Part shown: piece by piece, positions 26,475 through 36,046 of the stretch
Layout of the letters: the number at the start of each line of letters is the position of its first letter
Numbering within the stretch: the stretch's first letter is position 1
Source of the DNA: Candidatus Zhuqueibacterota bacterium
GTDB taxonomy: Bacteria; Zhuqueibacterota; Zhuqueibacteria; Oceanimicrobiales; Oceanimicrobiaceae
NCBI GenBank assembly: GCA_029262055.1
Contig: JAJDAD010000013.1
Span: 62,001 to 126,000, forward strand
DNA length: 64,000 bases
Direction: 5' to 3'
Program-made: the position numbers and the translations under genes
The notes under the pieces: model-generated
Seen by the model: only the letters and a program-made list of their open reading frames with translations
Databases searched by the model: none
What the model was told of the DNA's origin: nothing

Positions 26475-26968
26475 CGTTTTGAATATCCACTACCATGTGA
26501 CACGCTCGACTTTGGCAGGATCGAATAAAAGATCGCTACAAAAACCAGTGTGTAAAAAGATTGTGGCAGAATGACGCGCACAAGGAGTTGTCCGAAACTA
26601 TAAAAGGAGCCAATGCGAATGATGGTGAAGTAGATTAGATGGTGTATGAAGACCGAGGTCGCCAGCAATCCGATCATCTCTGCCGGTTTTTCTTCAAATT
26701 GTGGTCCGCCCAACAAGCCGGCCAGAAAAGCTGCGACGGAGTTGGCCAGTGACGAAACGCCCAAAAACGCCGTCCCAAAAAAATCGTAGGCTAACCCCGC
26801 AACAAATCCGGCGGCAATTCCCCAGACCTTTCCTCTTTTCATCGCCACAAAGACAACGACCAGTAAAACCAGATCCGGCGCAATCCCCTCGATCGCGAAC
26901 AGAGGCGCAACGGTCAATTGCAATACAATGGCGATGACAAACAGTACGATGTAAATAATGATGGTCAT
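26471..26968 (-). CDS. mreD: Rod-shape-determining protein MreD
   Basis: The 165-residue integral membrane protein has five or six hydrophobic segments, the usual size for MreD. It begins IIIYIVLFVIAIVLQLTVAPLF and contains the AGLAYDFFG motif around the second and third helices common to the family. It links MreC to the cytoplasmic MreB filaments and the wall synthases. It lies 3 bp after mreC and overlaps mrdA. Sequence conservation in MreD is low, so position in the cluster is the main support. Confidence 0.92.
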   Translation of the reverse strand: MTIIIYIVLFVIAIVLQLTVAPLFAIEGIAPDLVLLVVVFVAMKRGKVWGIAAGFVAGLAYDFFGTAFLGVSSLANSVAAFLAGLLGGPQFEEKPAEMIGLLATSVFIHHLIYFTIIRIGSFYSFGQLLVRVILPQSFYTLVFVAIFYSILPKSSVSHGSGYSKR

Positions 26969-26971
26969 GGA

Positions 26972-27772
26972 TCAAAAATCAACAGACCCGGGCCGCGTTT
27001 TCACTACGAACACTTCTTCCAGTTTCGAAAAGTCCACCGAAGGCTGTAGCGCGATCTCGATGAACATGCCTGGGTCAGCGTCGTCCAACCGTGCTATGTA
27101 CCCCACCTCAAGGCCACCCGGGAATATGGTGCTCAGCCCCGAGGTCACCACTCGGTCGCCGATTCTAACATCGGACCTCTTGGCGACTTCAGAAAGAATA
27201 ACATTACCTGAATCCAGCCATTTGACCACACCATTGACGCGGCTGCGTTGTACAATCACTCCCACGCGAAAGTTGCGATCCAAAAGGAGTTGCGCGGTTG
27301 CCTGGTTTTTTGAAACAGCATAGATCTTTCCGACCAGACCTTGGGAAGTGACGACCGCCATGTCTTTCTGCAAGCCATCCTCTTCGCCTGCGGCCAGAAA
27401 GACTGAGTGGATCAGGCTATTTTCATTTCTCCCGATAACCTTGGCCGGAACAAGTTCCTGGCCGCTCTCATTTTTAAATGCCAGCAATTCCCGCAGGCGC
27501 TGGTTTTCAACCAGGGCTTCGTACAGTTCACTGTTCTGCAGCATCAGGTCGGCGCTGCGTTGACTGAGCCAGCGGTTCTCTTCCTGAAGATTCCGGTACC
27601 GGGTAAACGATGACATCTGCTCAAGTAAAATGCCAAAGCCACCAAAAGTCCAGGCCCGCAGCATCTGGGTTTGGCGGCCTTCATTGGTAAGGATCAAGAC
27701 CAGGGAAAGAACGACCGCGATGAGCAAGGCTACGAAGTCGCGGCCGGTTATGAACCATTCAGCGAACCGCAT
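26972..27772 (-). CDS. mreC: Rod-shape-determining protein MreC
   Basis: The 266-residue protein has one N-terminal membrane helix (about 13-28), a coiled coil (about 45-80, LEQMSSFTRYRNLQEENRWL and following) and a periplasmic beta-barrel domain (about 90-260). The last contains the family signature AKVIGRN, SQGLVGKIYAV and the GDRVVTSGLSTIFPGGLEVG segment. MreC activates PBP2-RodA and connects to MreB. The gene starts 1 bp after mreB. Normal length. Confidence 0.95.
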   Translation of the reverse strand: MRFAEWFITGRDFVALLIAVVLSLVLILTNEGRQTQMLRAWTFGGFGILLEQMSSFTRYRNLQEENRWLSQRSADLMLQNSELYEALVENQRLRELLAFKNESGQELVPAKVIGRNENSLIHSVFLAAGEEDGLQKDMAVVTSQGLVGKIYAVSKNQATAQLLLDRNFRVGVIVQRSRVNGVVKWLDSGNVILSEVAKRSDVRIGDRVVTSGLSTIFPGGLEVGYIARLDDADPGMFIEIALQPSVDFSKLEEVFVVKTRPGSVDF

Positions 27773-27773
27773 C

Positions 27774-28835
27774 TCAATAACGGCGTGTTGGACTCAAGAC
27801 TTTCTCATAGTTCGCCAGATCATCGAAGATTCTGCCCGTCCCCTTGACGACGCAGAGCAACGGATCTTCAGCCACGATGATAGGCAGTTCAGTATCGATG
27901 CGGAGCCGTTCATCCAAGCCTTTTAGCAATGCTCCGCCGCCAGTTAGTACGATGCCTCGATCCAGAATGTCCGATGAAAGCTCGGGCGGCGTACGCTCCA
28001 GGCAAAGCTTAACTGCATCCACAATGTAGCCAACCGCTTCTGACAGTGCTTCCTGAATTTCTTTTGCGTGGACTTTCACTGTTTTCGGGATGCCATCCAC
28101 CAGATCACGGCCCTTGACCTCCTGCACTAATTCAGCTTTAAATGGGGCTGCCGACCCCATAGAAATCTTAATGGTTTCGGCGGTGTTCTCACCGATCAGT
28201 AAATTGTACGCTTTCTTAAAGTACTGGATGATAGCTTCGTTCATTTCGTCACCCCCGATGCGGATGGAAATATCCGTCACGATTCCGGAGAGTGAAATAA
28301 CAGCGATCTCGGTTGTGCCACCGCCGATATCAATCACCATGCTGCCGACCGGTTCGTCGATTGGCAGCGCCACACCGAGTGCGGCAGCCATCGGCTCCTG
28401 GATCAAATAGATTGCACGGCCACCGGCATGTTCAGCCGAATCGCGCACAGCTCGCCTTTCAACTTCCGTGATACCGGAGGGAATACAGACCGCAATCCTC
28501 GGACGTACAAAGCGGTTATTTTGCACTTTCTTTATGAAATGGCGGATCATCTTCTCGGCCAAATCAAAGTCCGCGATCACCCCGTCCTTGAGAGGACGAA
28601 CGGTGGTTAGGTCACCTGGTGTACGCCCCATCATGGTCTTGGCATCGTTGCCGTAGGCCATAATCTCCTGGCTGCTCTTTTGCACGGCGACGATGGACGG
28701 TTCATTTATCTGGATTCCCCGGCCCTTAACGTAGACCAGCGTGTTTGCGGTGCCAAGATCTATGGCGATATCATTCGCGAAGAATCTACTCCAAAAAGAA
28801 TCCGGTCTGCTATTCGTGTGGTTGTTGTTCTCCAT
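27774..28835 (-). CDS. mreB: Rod-shape-determining actin homologue MreB
   Basis: The 353-residue actin-like ATPase forms membrane-bound filaments that orient lateral wall synthesis. It shows phosphate-1 IDLGTANTLVYV, the connect and phosphate-2 motif MVIDIGGGTTEIAV, and the adenosine motif GIVLTGGGALLKGL. Length is typical. The N-terminal tail (MENNNHTNSRPDSFWSRFF) is slightly longer than usual and amphipathic, consistent with membrane attachment. It lies 37 bp after purH and heads the mreBCD-mrdA-rodA series. Confidence 0.97.
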   Translation of the reverse strand: MENNNHTNSRPDSFWSRFFANDIAIDLGTANTLVYVKGRGIQINEPSIVAVQKSSQEIMAYGNDAKTMMGRTPGDLTTVRPLKDGVIADFDLAEKMIRHFIKKVQNNRFVRPRIAVCIPSGITEVERRAVRDSAEHAGGRAIYLIQEPMAAALGVALPIDEPVGSMVIDIGGGTTEIAVISLSGIVTDISIRIGGDEMNEAIIQYFKKAYNLLIGENTAETIKISMGSAAPFKAELVQEVKGRDLVDGIPKTVKVHAKEIQEALSEAVGYIVDAVKLCLERTPPELSSDILDRGIVLTGGGALLKGLDERLRIDTELPIIVAEDPLLCVVKGTGRIFDDLANYEKVLSPTRRY

Positions 28836-28872
28836 TACTAACTTTTTCCTCTGTCAAAGTCCTGTCAATATT

Positions 28873-30429
28873 TTAATGGCGGAAATGGCGGATACCCGTA
28901 AAAACCATCGCCATGTTATGATCATTTGCCGCTGCAATCACTTCCTGATCCCTGATAGAGCCGCCAGGCTGAATGAGCGCGGTCGCGCCGGCTTCCGCAG
29001 CAATATCAACACCGTCGCGAAATGGGAAAAAAGCGTCCGAGGCCAGCACACTGCCTTCCAGGCCAAGGCCTGCCTGAACCGCCTTCTCCGCTGCCAGTCG
29101 CGCCGAGTCCACCCGTGACATCTGGCCAGCTCCAATCCCTACTGTTCTGGTTGCCTTACAGTAGACAATTGCATTCGACTTGACCCACTTGCAGACTTGC
29201 CAGGCAAATCGTAACGCCTGCAACTCATGATCATCCGGCTGGCGTGCCGACACCACCCTAAAATTAATATCGCTAATCCCAATGGAATCTTGATCCTGTA
29301 ATAAGAATCCGCCCTCTACGCAGGTAAGCTGGCGCGCACTGCCCCTGCTCACAGCCATCTTCGGCAGCGCGAGCAAACGCAAATTCTTCTTACTTTTTAA
29401 TTGTGTCAAAGCGTCCGGCTCAAAACCCGGAGCAACAACCACTTCGGTGAAGACCTCGGAGATTAGCTGCGCAGCTTCAACATCAACCGTGCGATTGATT
29501 CCCACAATACCACCAAACGAAGAGACCGGATCCGTCGCTCTGGCGTTGGCATAAGCCTGCGCGAGCGTCCCCCCAATCGCAACTCCGCAGGGGTTGCTGT
29601 GCTTGACAATTGCCACCGCAGCTTCGTCAAAACCCTGCACTATCTGCAACGCAGCATTGGCATCGAGATAATTATTATGGGAGAGTTCCTTGCCGTGCAA
29701 TTGCTTGGCTTGCAAAAGTCCGGTCGCCTCGCGCGAATCCCGGTAGAGCGCAGCCTGCTGGTGCGGGTTCTCGCCATAACGCAGGTCAGACACTTTCTCA
29801 AGATTAAAGTTCAGCCTCGCGGGAAAGGGGGTTGCCTCAGTCGACTCCGTTAAATGAGAATTGATGGCGGCATCGTACGACGCGGTTAGGGCAAAAGCTG
29901 CACCCGCAAGCTGCTTGCGAAACTTCAGGGTTGTCTCGCCGGCATGTTTGTCTATTTCTGCGAGAAACGAGTCGTATTGGTCAGGGCATGTCACAACCGC
30001 CACATCAGGGTAGTTCTTCGCTGCCGCCCGTATCATGCAGGGACCGCCAATGTCGATATTCTCCAGCGCTTCTTGCGTTGTCGCATCACCCCTGGCGATC
30101 ACTTGCTCAAACGGATACAGATTCACTACGATCAGGTCGATCAGCCCAATACCATGTTCGCGAGTCTCGGCCATATGGTCTGCGTTGTCACGCAAGGAAA
30201 GCAGGCCGCCGTAAATATTCGGGTGCAGGGTCTTCACACGACCGTCAAGGATCTCGGGAAAGCCCGTTATCTCCGAAATGGGGATTACTTCAACGCCGTG
30301 CTCCCGTAGATGATCGGCCGTGCCACCGGTTGAGATTATTTCAACCTGAAGCTGTGACAGTTTGCTTGCAAATTCTACTATACCGGTCTTGTCATAAACC
30401 GAGACCACGGCGCGGTGTATTTTCGACAT
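28873..30429 (-). CDS. purH: Bifunctional AICAR transformylase/IMP cyclohydrolase
   Basis: The 518-residue enzyme carries the last two steps of IMP synthesis. The N-terminal IMP cyclohydrolase (MGS-like) domain covers about residues 1-195 (AVVSVYDKTGIVEFA, STGGTADHL). The C-terminal formyltransferase domain includes the KHSNPCGVAIG motif and the DAFFPFRDGVD segment. The ATG at 30429 is used; a TTG immediately before it opens the frame one codon earlier. The gene follows purN by 34 bp. Sitting directly upstream of mreB it may couple nucleotide supply to a growth operon, which is only a positional inference. Confidence 0.96.
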   Translation of the reverse strand: MSKIHRAVVSVYDKTGIVEFASKLSQLQVEIISTGGTADHLREHGVEVIPISEITGFPEILDGRVKTLHPNIYGGLLSLRDNADHMAETREHGIGLIDLIVVNLYPFEQVIARGDATTQEALENIDIGGPCMIRAAAKNYPDVAVVTCPDQYDSFLAEIDKHAGETTLKFRKQLAGAAFALTASYDAAINSHLTESTEATPFPARLNFNLEKVSDLRYGENPHQQAALYRDSREATGLLQAKQLHGKELSHNNYLDANAALQIVQGFDEAAVAIVKHSNPCGVAIGGTLAQAYANARATDPVSSFGGIVGINRTVDVEAAQLISEVFTEVVVAPGFEPDALTQLKSKKNLRLLALPKMAVSRGSARQLTCVEGGFLLQDQDSIGISDINFRVVSARQPDDHELQALRFAWQVCKWVKSNAIVYCKATRTVGIGAGQMSRVDSARLAAEKAVQAGLGLEGSVLASDAFFPFRDGVDIAAEAGATALIQPGGSIRDQEVIAAANDHNMAMVFTGIRHFRH

Positions 30430-30463
30430 CAATTATATCTTTCTTTTACAGTTATTTACCTGA

Positions 30464-31078
30464 CTATGCGACTTCAACCGTTCGGCCGTCAATCCTAACA
30501 CGCCCTTCGGCAAACAACTGCAAAGCCTGTGAATAAACTTCGTGCTCCGCACGGAGCACCTTTGCCGCAAGACTCTCTGCGGTCTCACTATCCGCCACAG
30601 CGACGCAACGCTGCAGTATCGGCGGGCCGGAATCGTATTCGGAATCGACCAGGTGAACGGTCACTCCGGATACTTTGCAGCCATAATCGAGCACGGCCTG
30701 GTGAACCTTCATGCCATACATACCTTTGCCGCCGAACGCCGGGAGAAGGGCCGGGTGTATGTTTAGTATTCGATTCTTGTAGCGCGCAACAACGGCCGGG
30801 CTGACTCTCTTAAGATAACCGGCCAGCGCTACAATCTCAACTCTTTCGTCGGTAAGCGCGCGCAGCAATGCGTTGTCAAAGGCAGCATCGGAGTCGAAAT
30901 GGTCGCGGTTGATGTGTAGATGCGGTATCCCGGACCGGCGCGCGGTCTGCAAGGCGCCTGCACTCTCATTATTACTCACGACCAGCACGACCTGTGCCGA
31001 CAAGTCACCCCGTTTAATCGCGGACAGAATAGCATCCAGATTCGAACCTCGGCCGGATGCGAAAACAGCTAGTCTCAC
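30464..31078 (-). CDS. purN: Phosphoribosylglycinamide formyltransferase
   Basis: The 204-residue folate-dependent GAR transformylase carries out the third step of purine synthesis using 10-formyl-THF. It begins RLAVFASGRGSNLDAI and contains the NIHPALLPAFGGKGMYG active-site loop (Asn and His of the catalytic triad) and HLVDSEYDSGPPI with the catalytic Asp. The start is GTG with AGGGAA eight bases upstream. It precedes purH, forming a two-gene purine unit inside the long transcript. Confidence 0.95.
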   Translation of the reverse strand: MRLAVFASGRGSNLDAILSAIKRGDLSAQVVLVVSNNESAGALQTARRSGIPHLHINRDHFDSDAAFDNALLRALTDERVEIVALAGYLKRVSPAVVARYKNRILNIHPALLPAFGGKGMYGMKVHQAVLDYGCKVSGVTVHLVDSEYDSGPPILQRCVAVADSETAESLAAKVLRAEHEVYSQALQLFAEGRVRIDGRTVEVA

Positions 31079-31130
31079 CAGAAGAGTTCCCTGATGCCTG
31101 TTTCGGCACGGGGAATACGGAGTGCCTTTG

Positions 31131-32054
31131 TCACGCGACCGGGGAGGTCAATAGCTCGATAGATCCTTCTTGTCCGTGCAAGCATGCTTCTACTCCGATG
31201 GGAATTGTATATTTAACGGCCTCATGTCCATGTGGCAATCCTGTCAAAACCGGAATATCTAAATCTTCGGTGTAGCCGGCAATGATTTCTGCGAGGCTCA
31301 GGCTTGGAAAACCGGGACTGGGCTTACAATCCGTAAGCTGCCCGATCACGATTGCCGCTAGCTCGTCTATTATCCCCGCAAGGCGGAGCTGGGCGAACTT
31401 GCGATCGATACGGTACGGTTGCTCCCCTACTTCTTCAAGAAACAATATGGCTCCGGTCAAACCAGGCAGATACTCAGTGCCCACAAGCGTACAAAGCATG
31501 GACAGGTTGCCGCCAAGCAGCGTCCCCCTTACGCTGCCGGAATCTGTCCCCGGCTCTGCACCGCTCATGCAGATCAGTTTCTTGCCGGCACTATTCGCTG
31601 CCAGCATCGACCAAAAATGCTCCTCCGTAAACGCATCGATGCCCTGCCCCATTTCGACCGCCGGCATAGGACCGGCAAAAGTCACCAGGCCGGATTTTTG
31701 ATACAGCGCCAGGTGCAAGGCTGTGATATCACTGTAACCAACCAGGATCTTCGGGTTGGACGCAATCAAATCGTAATCGAGTTTGTCGAGGATTCTGGGG
31801 GTACCGTATCCGCCGCGCGTACAAAAAATCGCGTCTACTTCCTGATCCGCAAACATAGCGTTCAAATCCGCCGCCCGTTCTTCATCGCCACCTGCAAGAT
31901 ACCCTTGTTTGCCGTACACGTGTGCGCCCAGCCTGGTCTGATACCCTAAACCGTGCAAGTACTCAAGACCGCGGTGCAGCCGATCTGGTTTCATGGGACT
32001 GCCGGGACTGACGATGCCGATAACACCACCTTTTTTTAGAGCACTGGGGATCAT
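31131..32054 (-). CDS. Peptidase S66 (LD-carboxypeptidase/MccF family)
   Basis: The 307-residue protein has the S66 fold: an N-terminal domain with GVIGIVSPGSPM and the nucleophile elbow GYSDITALHLALY holding the catalytic Ser, and a C-terminal domain with FLEEVGEQPYRIDR and GLPHGHEAVKYTIPIG supplying Glu and His. LdcA removes the terminal D-Ala from recycled murein tetrapeptides; MccF-like members cleave microcin C or other amide bonds. Its position close to rod-complex genes favours a murein-recycling role. The gene starts 1 bp after a GWxTD gene. No signal peptide, so it is cytoplasmic. Confidence 0.9.
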   Translation of the reverse strand: MIPSALKKGGVIGIVSPGSPMKPDRLHRGLEYLHGLGYQTRLGAHVYGKQGYLAGGDEERAADLNAMFADQEVDAIFCTRGGYGTPRILDKLDYDLIASNPKILVGYSDITALHLALYQKSGLVTFAGPMPAVEMGQGIDAFTEEHFWSMLAANSAGKKLICMSGAEPGTDSGSVRGTLLGGNLSMLCTLVGTEYLPGLTGAILFLEEVGEQPYRIDRKFAQLRLAGIIDELAAIVIGQLTDCKPSPGFPSLSLAEIIAGYTEDLDIPVLTGLPHGHEAVKYTIPIGVEACLHGQEGSIELLTSPVA

Positions 32055-32055
32055 A

Positions 32056-33381
32056 CTACATCCTCATTTCGTCGCCGAGAAGGTCAAAGATCTCGCCATA
32101 GTTCACAATCCTGAAGTCAGAACCAATCCGTTCAAAAATTACGCGCCGCTGGTAAGTGGAGTAAACCCAAACCACAAATTCACGTGTACCAAAACCGCGG
32201 CCAGACAAGTCACTTCTGCCCGGCTCATCGACATACTGCGGCGGGCCTATCAGAATAAAAACCCGGCCCATCTCTGTTCGCCATCCCTCCTCGTGATATT
32301 TGAAACGTTCATTCGCGATCGCCACCCTGCGGTAGTACTCTGTCTTATATTCGTTTTCAGCCGTCTCCGGCGTCGGATCCCGGCTATCCCAGAATGCTTC
32401 AAAGGCGGCGGCTTGCTCTTCTCCCTCCAAAGAGTCCAGGTGGTCCATTTCCTTCCGGCTGGCGATATAGACCAATGTTTCAATGGCTGCCGCCAGATTT
32501 CTGTACGACCGGCCACGCCGCACCGGGCTGATCCTTATGCTCTGCTCAACTGCCAGACGGCTGTGGTGGCCTGCGCTCATCAGTTTGAATCTTGCGTCGT
32601 CGCCAGAAATAGTTGTTGGGTCTAGCGCTGCAAAAATATGGGAGATGCGGCCTCTTCCGACCACAATGACCGAGCCGCTATCACTCCGGGCATTTCCCGA
32701 ACCGACCTTGAAGGAGAGAACGAGCCTGTCGTCTTCGGCAAGATTGTATACCTGAGCCACTGCATATGTGCTGTCAGGCGCAAATTCGGTATCGTAGTCG
32801 TCACCCAGCAACCAAAATGACCGGGATAACTGCTCGCCCTTTAAGAACAAGATGGGACTGACCGCCAGGTTAATCGGAATGTCAGCGTCGACCGGGACAT
32901 CCCCTGACTGCCGGGCTACCCTTCCGGTTTCAACATCTTTCAACTCAACTATGAGCGTATAGCTGCCGGGCGCAGCATCGATCTTGCCAAGGCTTGAGGA
33001 ATAGGCTTCCGTGGAATTGGTTTCGTCGAAACTTGAAGCGTAAATAGTGCCGCTCCAGTCTGCTGTGGTTACTTCCTGCTCCAGACTGTCCTGCAACACC
33101 AAACGAACCTCGAAATCCGCTTTGAATTTCTTCTTATCCTTGATGAACTGCAGGGCATCGTTTACGAACCCGAGTTCAACCGCAAGGCGCCCCTTACCGC
33201 CAATTGCGGGCACAAGATTACTGACCCGCACGCTGAAGCCGGGAACGTCGTCAGGTTGCGGCTGGTTGAGAATTATTTGTGTGTTTTCTTCGCTCTGCGA
33301 ATACAGGGAGAGTGGCCCAAGAGTGAGGGTGCCTGCTAAGACACCTGCTGTCAGTATTAGAGATATAGATAGATTGGCCAT
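32056..33381 (-). CDS. GWxTD domain-containing secreted protein (copy 2)
   Basis: The 441-residue protein has an N-terminal signal peptide (LSISLILTAGVLAGTLTLGPLSLYS). Beta-rich repeats fill about residues 45-280, and the C-terminal GWxTD domain carries EGWRTEMGRVFILIGPPQ (about 370-388). The GWxTD domain is known from FCB-group and related genomes, but its function is undescribed; the Gly-Trp-x-Thr-Asp core is thought to be structural or catalytic only by conservation. It is a diverged tandem copy of the gene at 33403-34719, which shares the layout and the ending. It starts 21 bp after that gene. Confidence 0.85.
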   Translation of the reverse strand: MANLSISLILTAGVLAGTLTLGPLSLYSQSEENTQIILNQPQPDDVPGFSVRVSNLVPAIGGKGRLAVELGFVNDALQFIKDKKKFKADFEVRLVLQDSLEQEVTTADWSGTIYASSFDETNSTEAYSSSLGKIDAAPGSYTLIVELKDVETGRVARQSGDVPVDADIPINLAVSPILFLKGEQLSRSFWLLGDDYDTEFAPDSTYAVAQVYNLAEDDRLVLSFKVGSGNARSDSGSVIVVGRGRISHIFAALDPTTISGDDARFKLMSAGHHSRLAVEQSIRISPVRRGRSYRNLAAAIETLVYIASRKEMDHLDSLEGEEQAAAFEAFWDSRDPTPETAENEYKTEYYRRVAIANERFKYHEEGWRTEMGRVFILIGPPQYVDEPGRSDLSGRGFGTREFVVWVYSTYQRRVIFERIGSDFRIVNYGEIFDLLGDEMRM

Positions 33382-33402
33382 GCATTTGCTCAGCGCAAGA
33401 CG

Positions 33403-34719
33403 TTAGTCAATGATCTCATACAGCGCGTCTGGGTTTTCAAGGCGATAATCTCCAAACCCATTTGTATCGAGAAATGTCAACTGGCGGTTATGTCTGTAGT
33501 AAATCCAGATCAGGACTGCCTTCACTGTTTTGCCTAGACGCCGTGTCCTAAAGCTCTGATTATACGAATCGCTGTTGATCGTGTCGGGTGGCCCGAGCAA
33601 AACGTAGGCCCAACCTCTGTCCGTCCGCCATCCTTCCTTTCGGACCGTACCGAAGTTCCGGTTGGCAAAGCTCACCCTTTCATAGTATTCATCGCGCAGA
33701 TGATTGCCCGATGTCATCGGCGTTGGATCATGTTTCTTCCAGAAGGCAACAAAACCCTCATACTGATCTTTGCCCTCCAATGCCAGGAGGGTCTCATACT
33801 CCTGGTCTGAGGCCACATATAGCAATACTTCAAGTGCCTTGTTGATGTCTGCAAACTCAAGCGGCAATCCCTCAAGAAACCAGTCAAAAGGCTTATCCAG
33901 CTCTACCGATTCGGTCCCCTTTGTTACCAGCACATTGGTGACATAGCGGCCGTGGGCCAGCTGCTCACCTTCGATATCGACAACATTCTGGGTCACGCGG
34001 CCGGACCCGGCTTCACGGTATTCGTAGGACAAGACCACACTGTCCCGCGGTGTTTTCACCTGGTACTGTACGGTAAAGCTATCCCCTTTCGCAACATTGT
34101 AGACTTCAAAATACATCAGGAGTCTGGCCATTTCGTTCTGCAGATCCGAGACGCGGGGTTGCCAAACGACGGCGCCGGTTTCATCCTTCTTCACGTCATC
34201 CAAAAAAAGCACGTCGCTAGCCAACAGCTTATCCGCAGGAAAATCTTGTAGGGATACCTGCCGCTGTATCGCAACGCTGGTCTGCGTCTCCAAATCCTCT
34301 ATGCTCATGCTAACCTGATACTCACCTGCTGGAAGCTCAAAGGTGAAATGACTGAGTTTGAAGTTGTTTCGATCATCCGCTTCTGCAAGAGAGGCAAGCT
34401 CTACCTCCTCTTTGAAGTTCTCAGAAGCAACCTCGTCGCCTCCGGCGTTATGCAGCATAATCTTGGTCGTATAAGTAGCTGTGAAACGGTCCGACTCAGC
34501 TTTAATAAACTGCAGGTTGTCATAGAGAACCCTGAGATAGACATCTAACCTTGTGAGCGCAGGGTCATTGGACGCCAAGTTGACAATCTCTACATTAACT
34601 CTGAGAGTATCTTTCGAAGCCGGTTCGCCAGAGTTTGCAAAAACCAAACCCGGCAGCAGCACCAGGACGGCTGCCTGCAATTTGTGCAATAACCTACCCG
34701 GCAAAACTGTACCGCTCAT
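33403..34719 (-). CDS. GWxTD domain-containing secreted protein (copy 1)
   Basis: The 438-residue protein has a signal peptide (LLHKLQAAVLVLLPGLVFA), a beta-rich body and a C-terminal GWxTD domain with EGWRTDRGWAYVLLGPPD. The ATG at 34719 has a GAGG site six bases upstream and lies inside the end of rimO (26-base overlap), which implies translational coupling. The organisation, two GWxTD paralogues in a row between rimO and an S66 peptidase, suggests that the products form a pair or complex in the periplasm or at the outer membrane. Function unknown. Confidence 0.85.
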   Translation of the reverse strand: MSGTVLPGRLLHKLQAAVLVLLPGLVFANSGEPASKDTLRVNVEIVNLASNDPALTRLDVYLRVLYDNLQFIKAESDRFTATYTTKIMLHNAGGDEVASENFKEEVELASLAEADDRNNFKLSHFTFELPAGEYQVSMSIEDLETQTSVAIQRQVSLQDFPADKLLASDVLFLDDVKKDETGAVVWQPRVSDLQNEMARLLMYFEVYNVAKGDSFTVQYQVKTPRDSVVLSYEYREAGSGRVTQNVVDIEGEQLAHGRYVTNVLVTKGTESVELDKPFDWFLEGLPLEFADINKALEVLLYVASDQEYETLLALEGKDQYEGFVAFWKKHDPTPMTSGNHLRDEYYERVSFANRNFGTVRKEGWRTDRGWAYVLLGPPDTINSDSYNQSFRTRRLGKTVKAVLIWIYYRHNRQLTFLDTNGFGDYRLENPDALYEIID

Positions 34720-36046
34720 GGGGTACCTCGCTTTCTATGTTTTGCGGGGACAACATCTGCCCTGATGTTTTGCCAACCAATTCATAGGGTCCCGCGCCGG
34801 TTATATTGACCAGGTAAAACCTGCCGATTTCCAATTTCTGTTCCCGCACTAAAACACGGTTGTCGATTTGTGGACAGTCACCGACGCTCCTACCCACGTA
34901 CGCCTCTTCTTCCGTGTCGTATTCTTCGATAAGTACCTCCTGCTCCGTCCCAATCAACTCCTGATTCATCTCCTCCGAAATCTGACACTGCAGGTCGTTC
35001 AACTCCGCCAACCTCTCCTGAACGATATTTTCCGGAACTCGCTCCGGAAAATTGAAGGCCGGTGTGTCTTCCTCACTGGAGTAAGCGAATAACCCGAGCC
35101 TCTCGAAACGTGTGTCACCGATGAACTCGCAAAGTTCCTCATGGTCCTGCTCCGTCTCCCCCGGAAAGCCGACCATCAGGGTCGTGCGCAAGGTAACGCC
35201 GGGGCATTTGTGTCGGATCCCGGCGATGATGTCTTCGATGTGTCGCCTTCCTGTTTTGCGGGCCATCTTGCGCAGCAAGCGATCCGAGATGTGCTGAATC
35301 GGCATATCGACATAGTTCAGGATGTTACGGTGCTCTGAAATGAAATCGATGAGTTCCGCGGAAAAGTTGGCCGGGTAGGTATAAAGCAGACGCATCCACT
35401 TAAGTTCTCTAATGCTCACCAAGGCTCGCAAAAGCGGAAGCAAACGTATCTCTCCGTACAAATCCTGACCGTAAACAGTTGAATCTTGCGCGACAATGAT
35501 TAGCTCCCGGACACCGGAATCCGCCAGGCTTTGTGCTTCCCGGATCAGATCTTCCATAGGACGGCTCTTGAACTTACCACGAATCCCGGGGATGGAGCAG
35601 AAAGTGCACGGATGCTCGCACCCTTCGGATATTTTGAGATAGGCATAATGTGATGGCGTCGTCAAGATGCGCTCGCCGAGAATCTCACGGCGGAGGTCAA
35701 GCTCGCGTGTTAATTGGCGGATGACTCTGTTCATGTCCCGGTTGCCAAAGAAACCGTCGACTTCTGGGATTTCCCGGCGCAGCTCCGTTGCGTACCTTTG
35801 TGACAGGCACCCGGTCACAAACACGCGTTTGCAGGAGCCGCTCTTTTTTAACGCAACAGCCTCCAGGATGGCATCGATTGATTCTTCCTTTGCTCCCTGA
35901 ATAAAACCACACGTGTTCAGGATGAGCGTTTCTGCCAGGAGCGGGTCGTCGACCAACTGCACATCACACCCCTTCAGTCCTCCCAGCAGGAATTCAGAGT
36001 CAACCAGATTTTTCGGACACCCGAGGGTTGTAACGTTTATCTTCAT
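34694..36046 (-). CDS. rimO: Ribosomal protein S12 methylthiotransferase
   Basis: The 450-residue radical-SAM enzyme adds a methylthio group to an Asp of ribosomal protein S12. Order: N-terminal UPF0004 domain (VTTLGCPKNLVDSE, with the three Cys that bind the auxiliary cluster), a radical-SAM core with EGCEHPCTFCSIP as CxxxCxxC, and a C-terminal TRAM domain (about 370-440, LIEEYDTEEEAYVGRS). Length and residues fit RimO rather than MiaB. The ATG overlaps the ftsY stop as ATGA. Confidence 0.95.
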   Translation of the reverse strand: MKINVTTLGCPKNLVDSEFLLGGLKGCDVQLVDDPLLAETLILNTCGFIQGAKEESIDAILEAVALKKSGSCKRVFVTGCLSQRYATELRREIPEVDGFFGNRDMNRVIRQLTRELDLRREILGERILTTPSHYAYLKISEGCEHPCTFCSIPGIRGKFKSRPMEDLIREAQSLADSGVRELIIVAQDSTVYGQDLYGEIRLLPLLRALVSIRELKWMRLLYTYPANFSAELIDFISEHRNILNYVDMPIQHISDRLLRKMARKTGRRHIEDIIAGIRHKCPGVTLRTTLMVGFPGETEQDHEELCEFIGDTRFERLGLFAYSSEEDTPAFNFPERVPENIVQERLAELNDLQCQISEEMNQELIGTEQEVLIEEYDTEEEAYVGRSVGDCPQIDNRVLVREQKLEIGRFYLVNITGAGPYELVGKTSGQMLSPQNIESEVPHERYSFAG

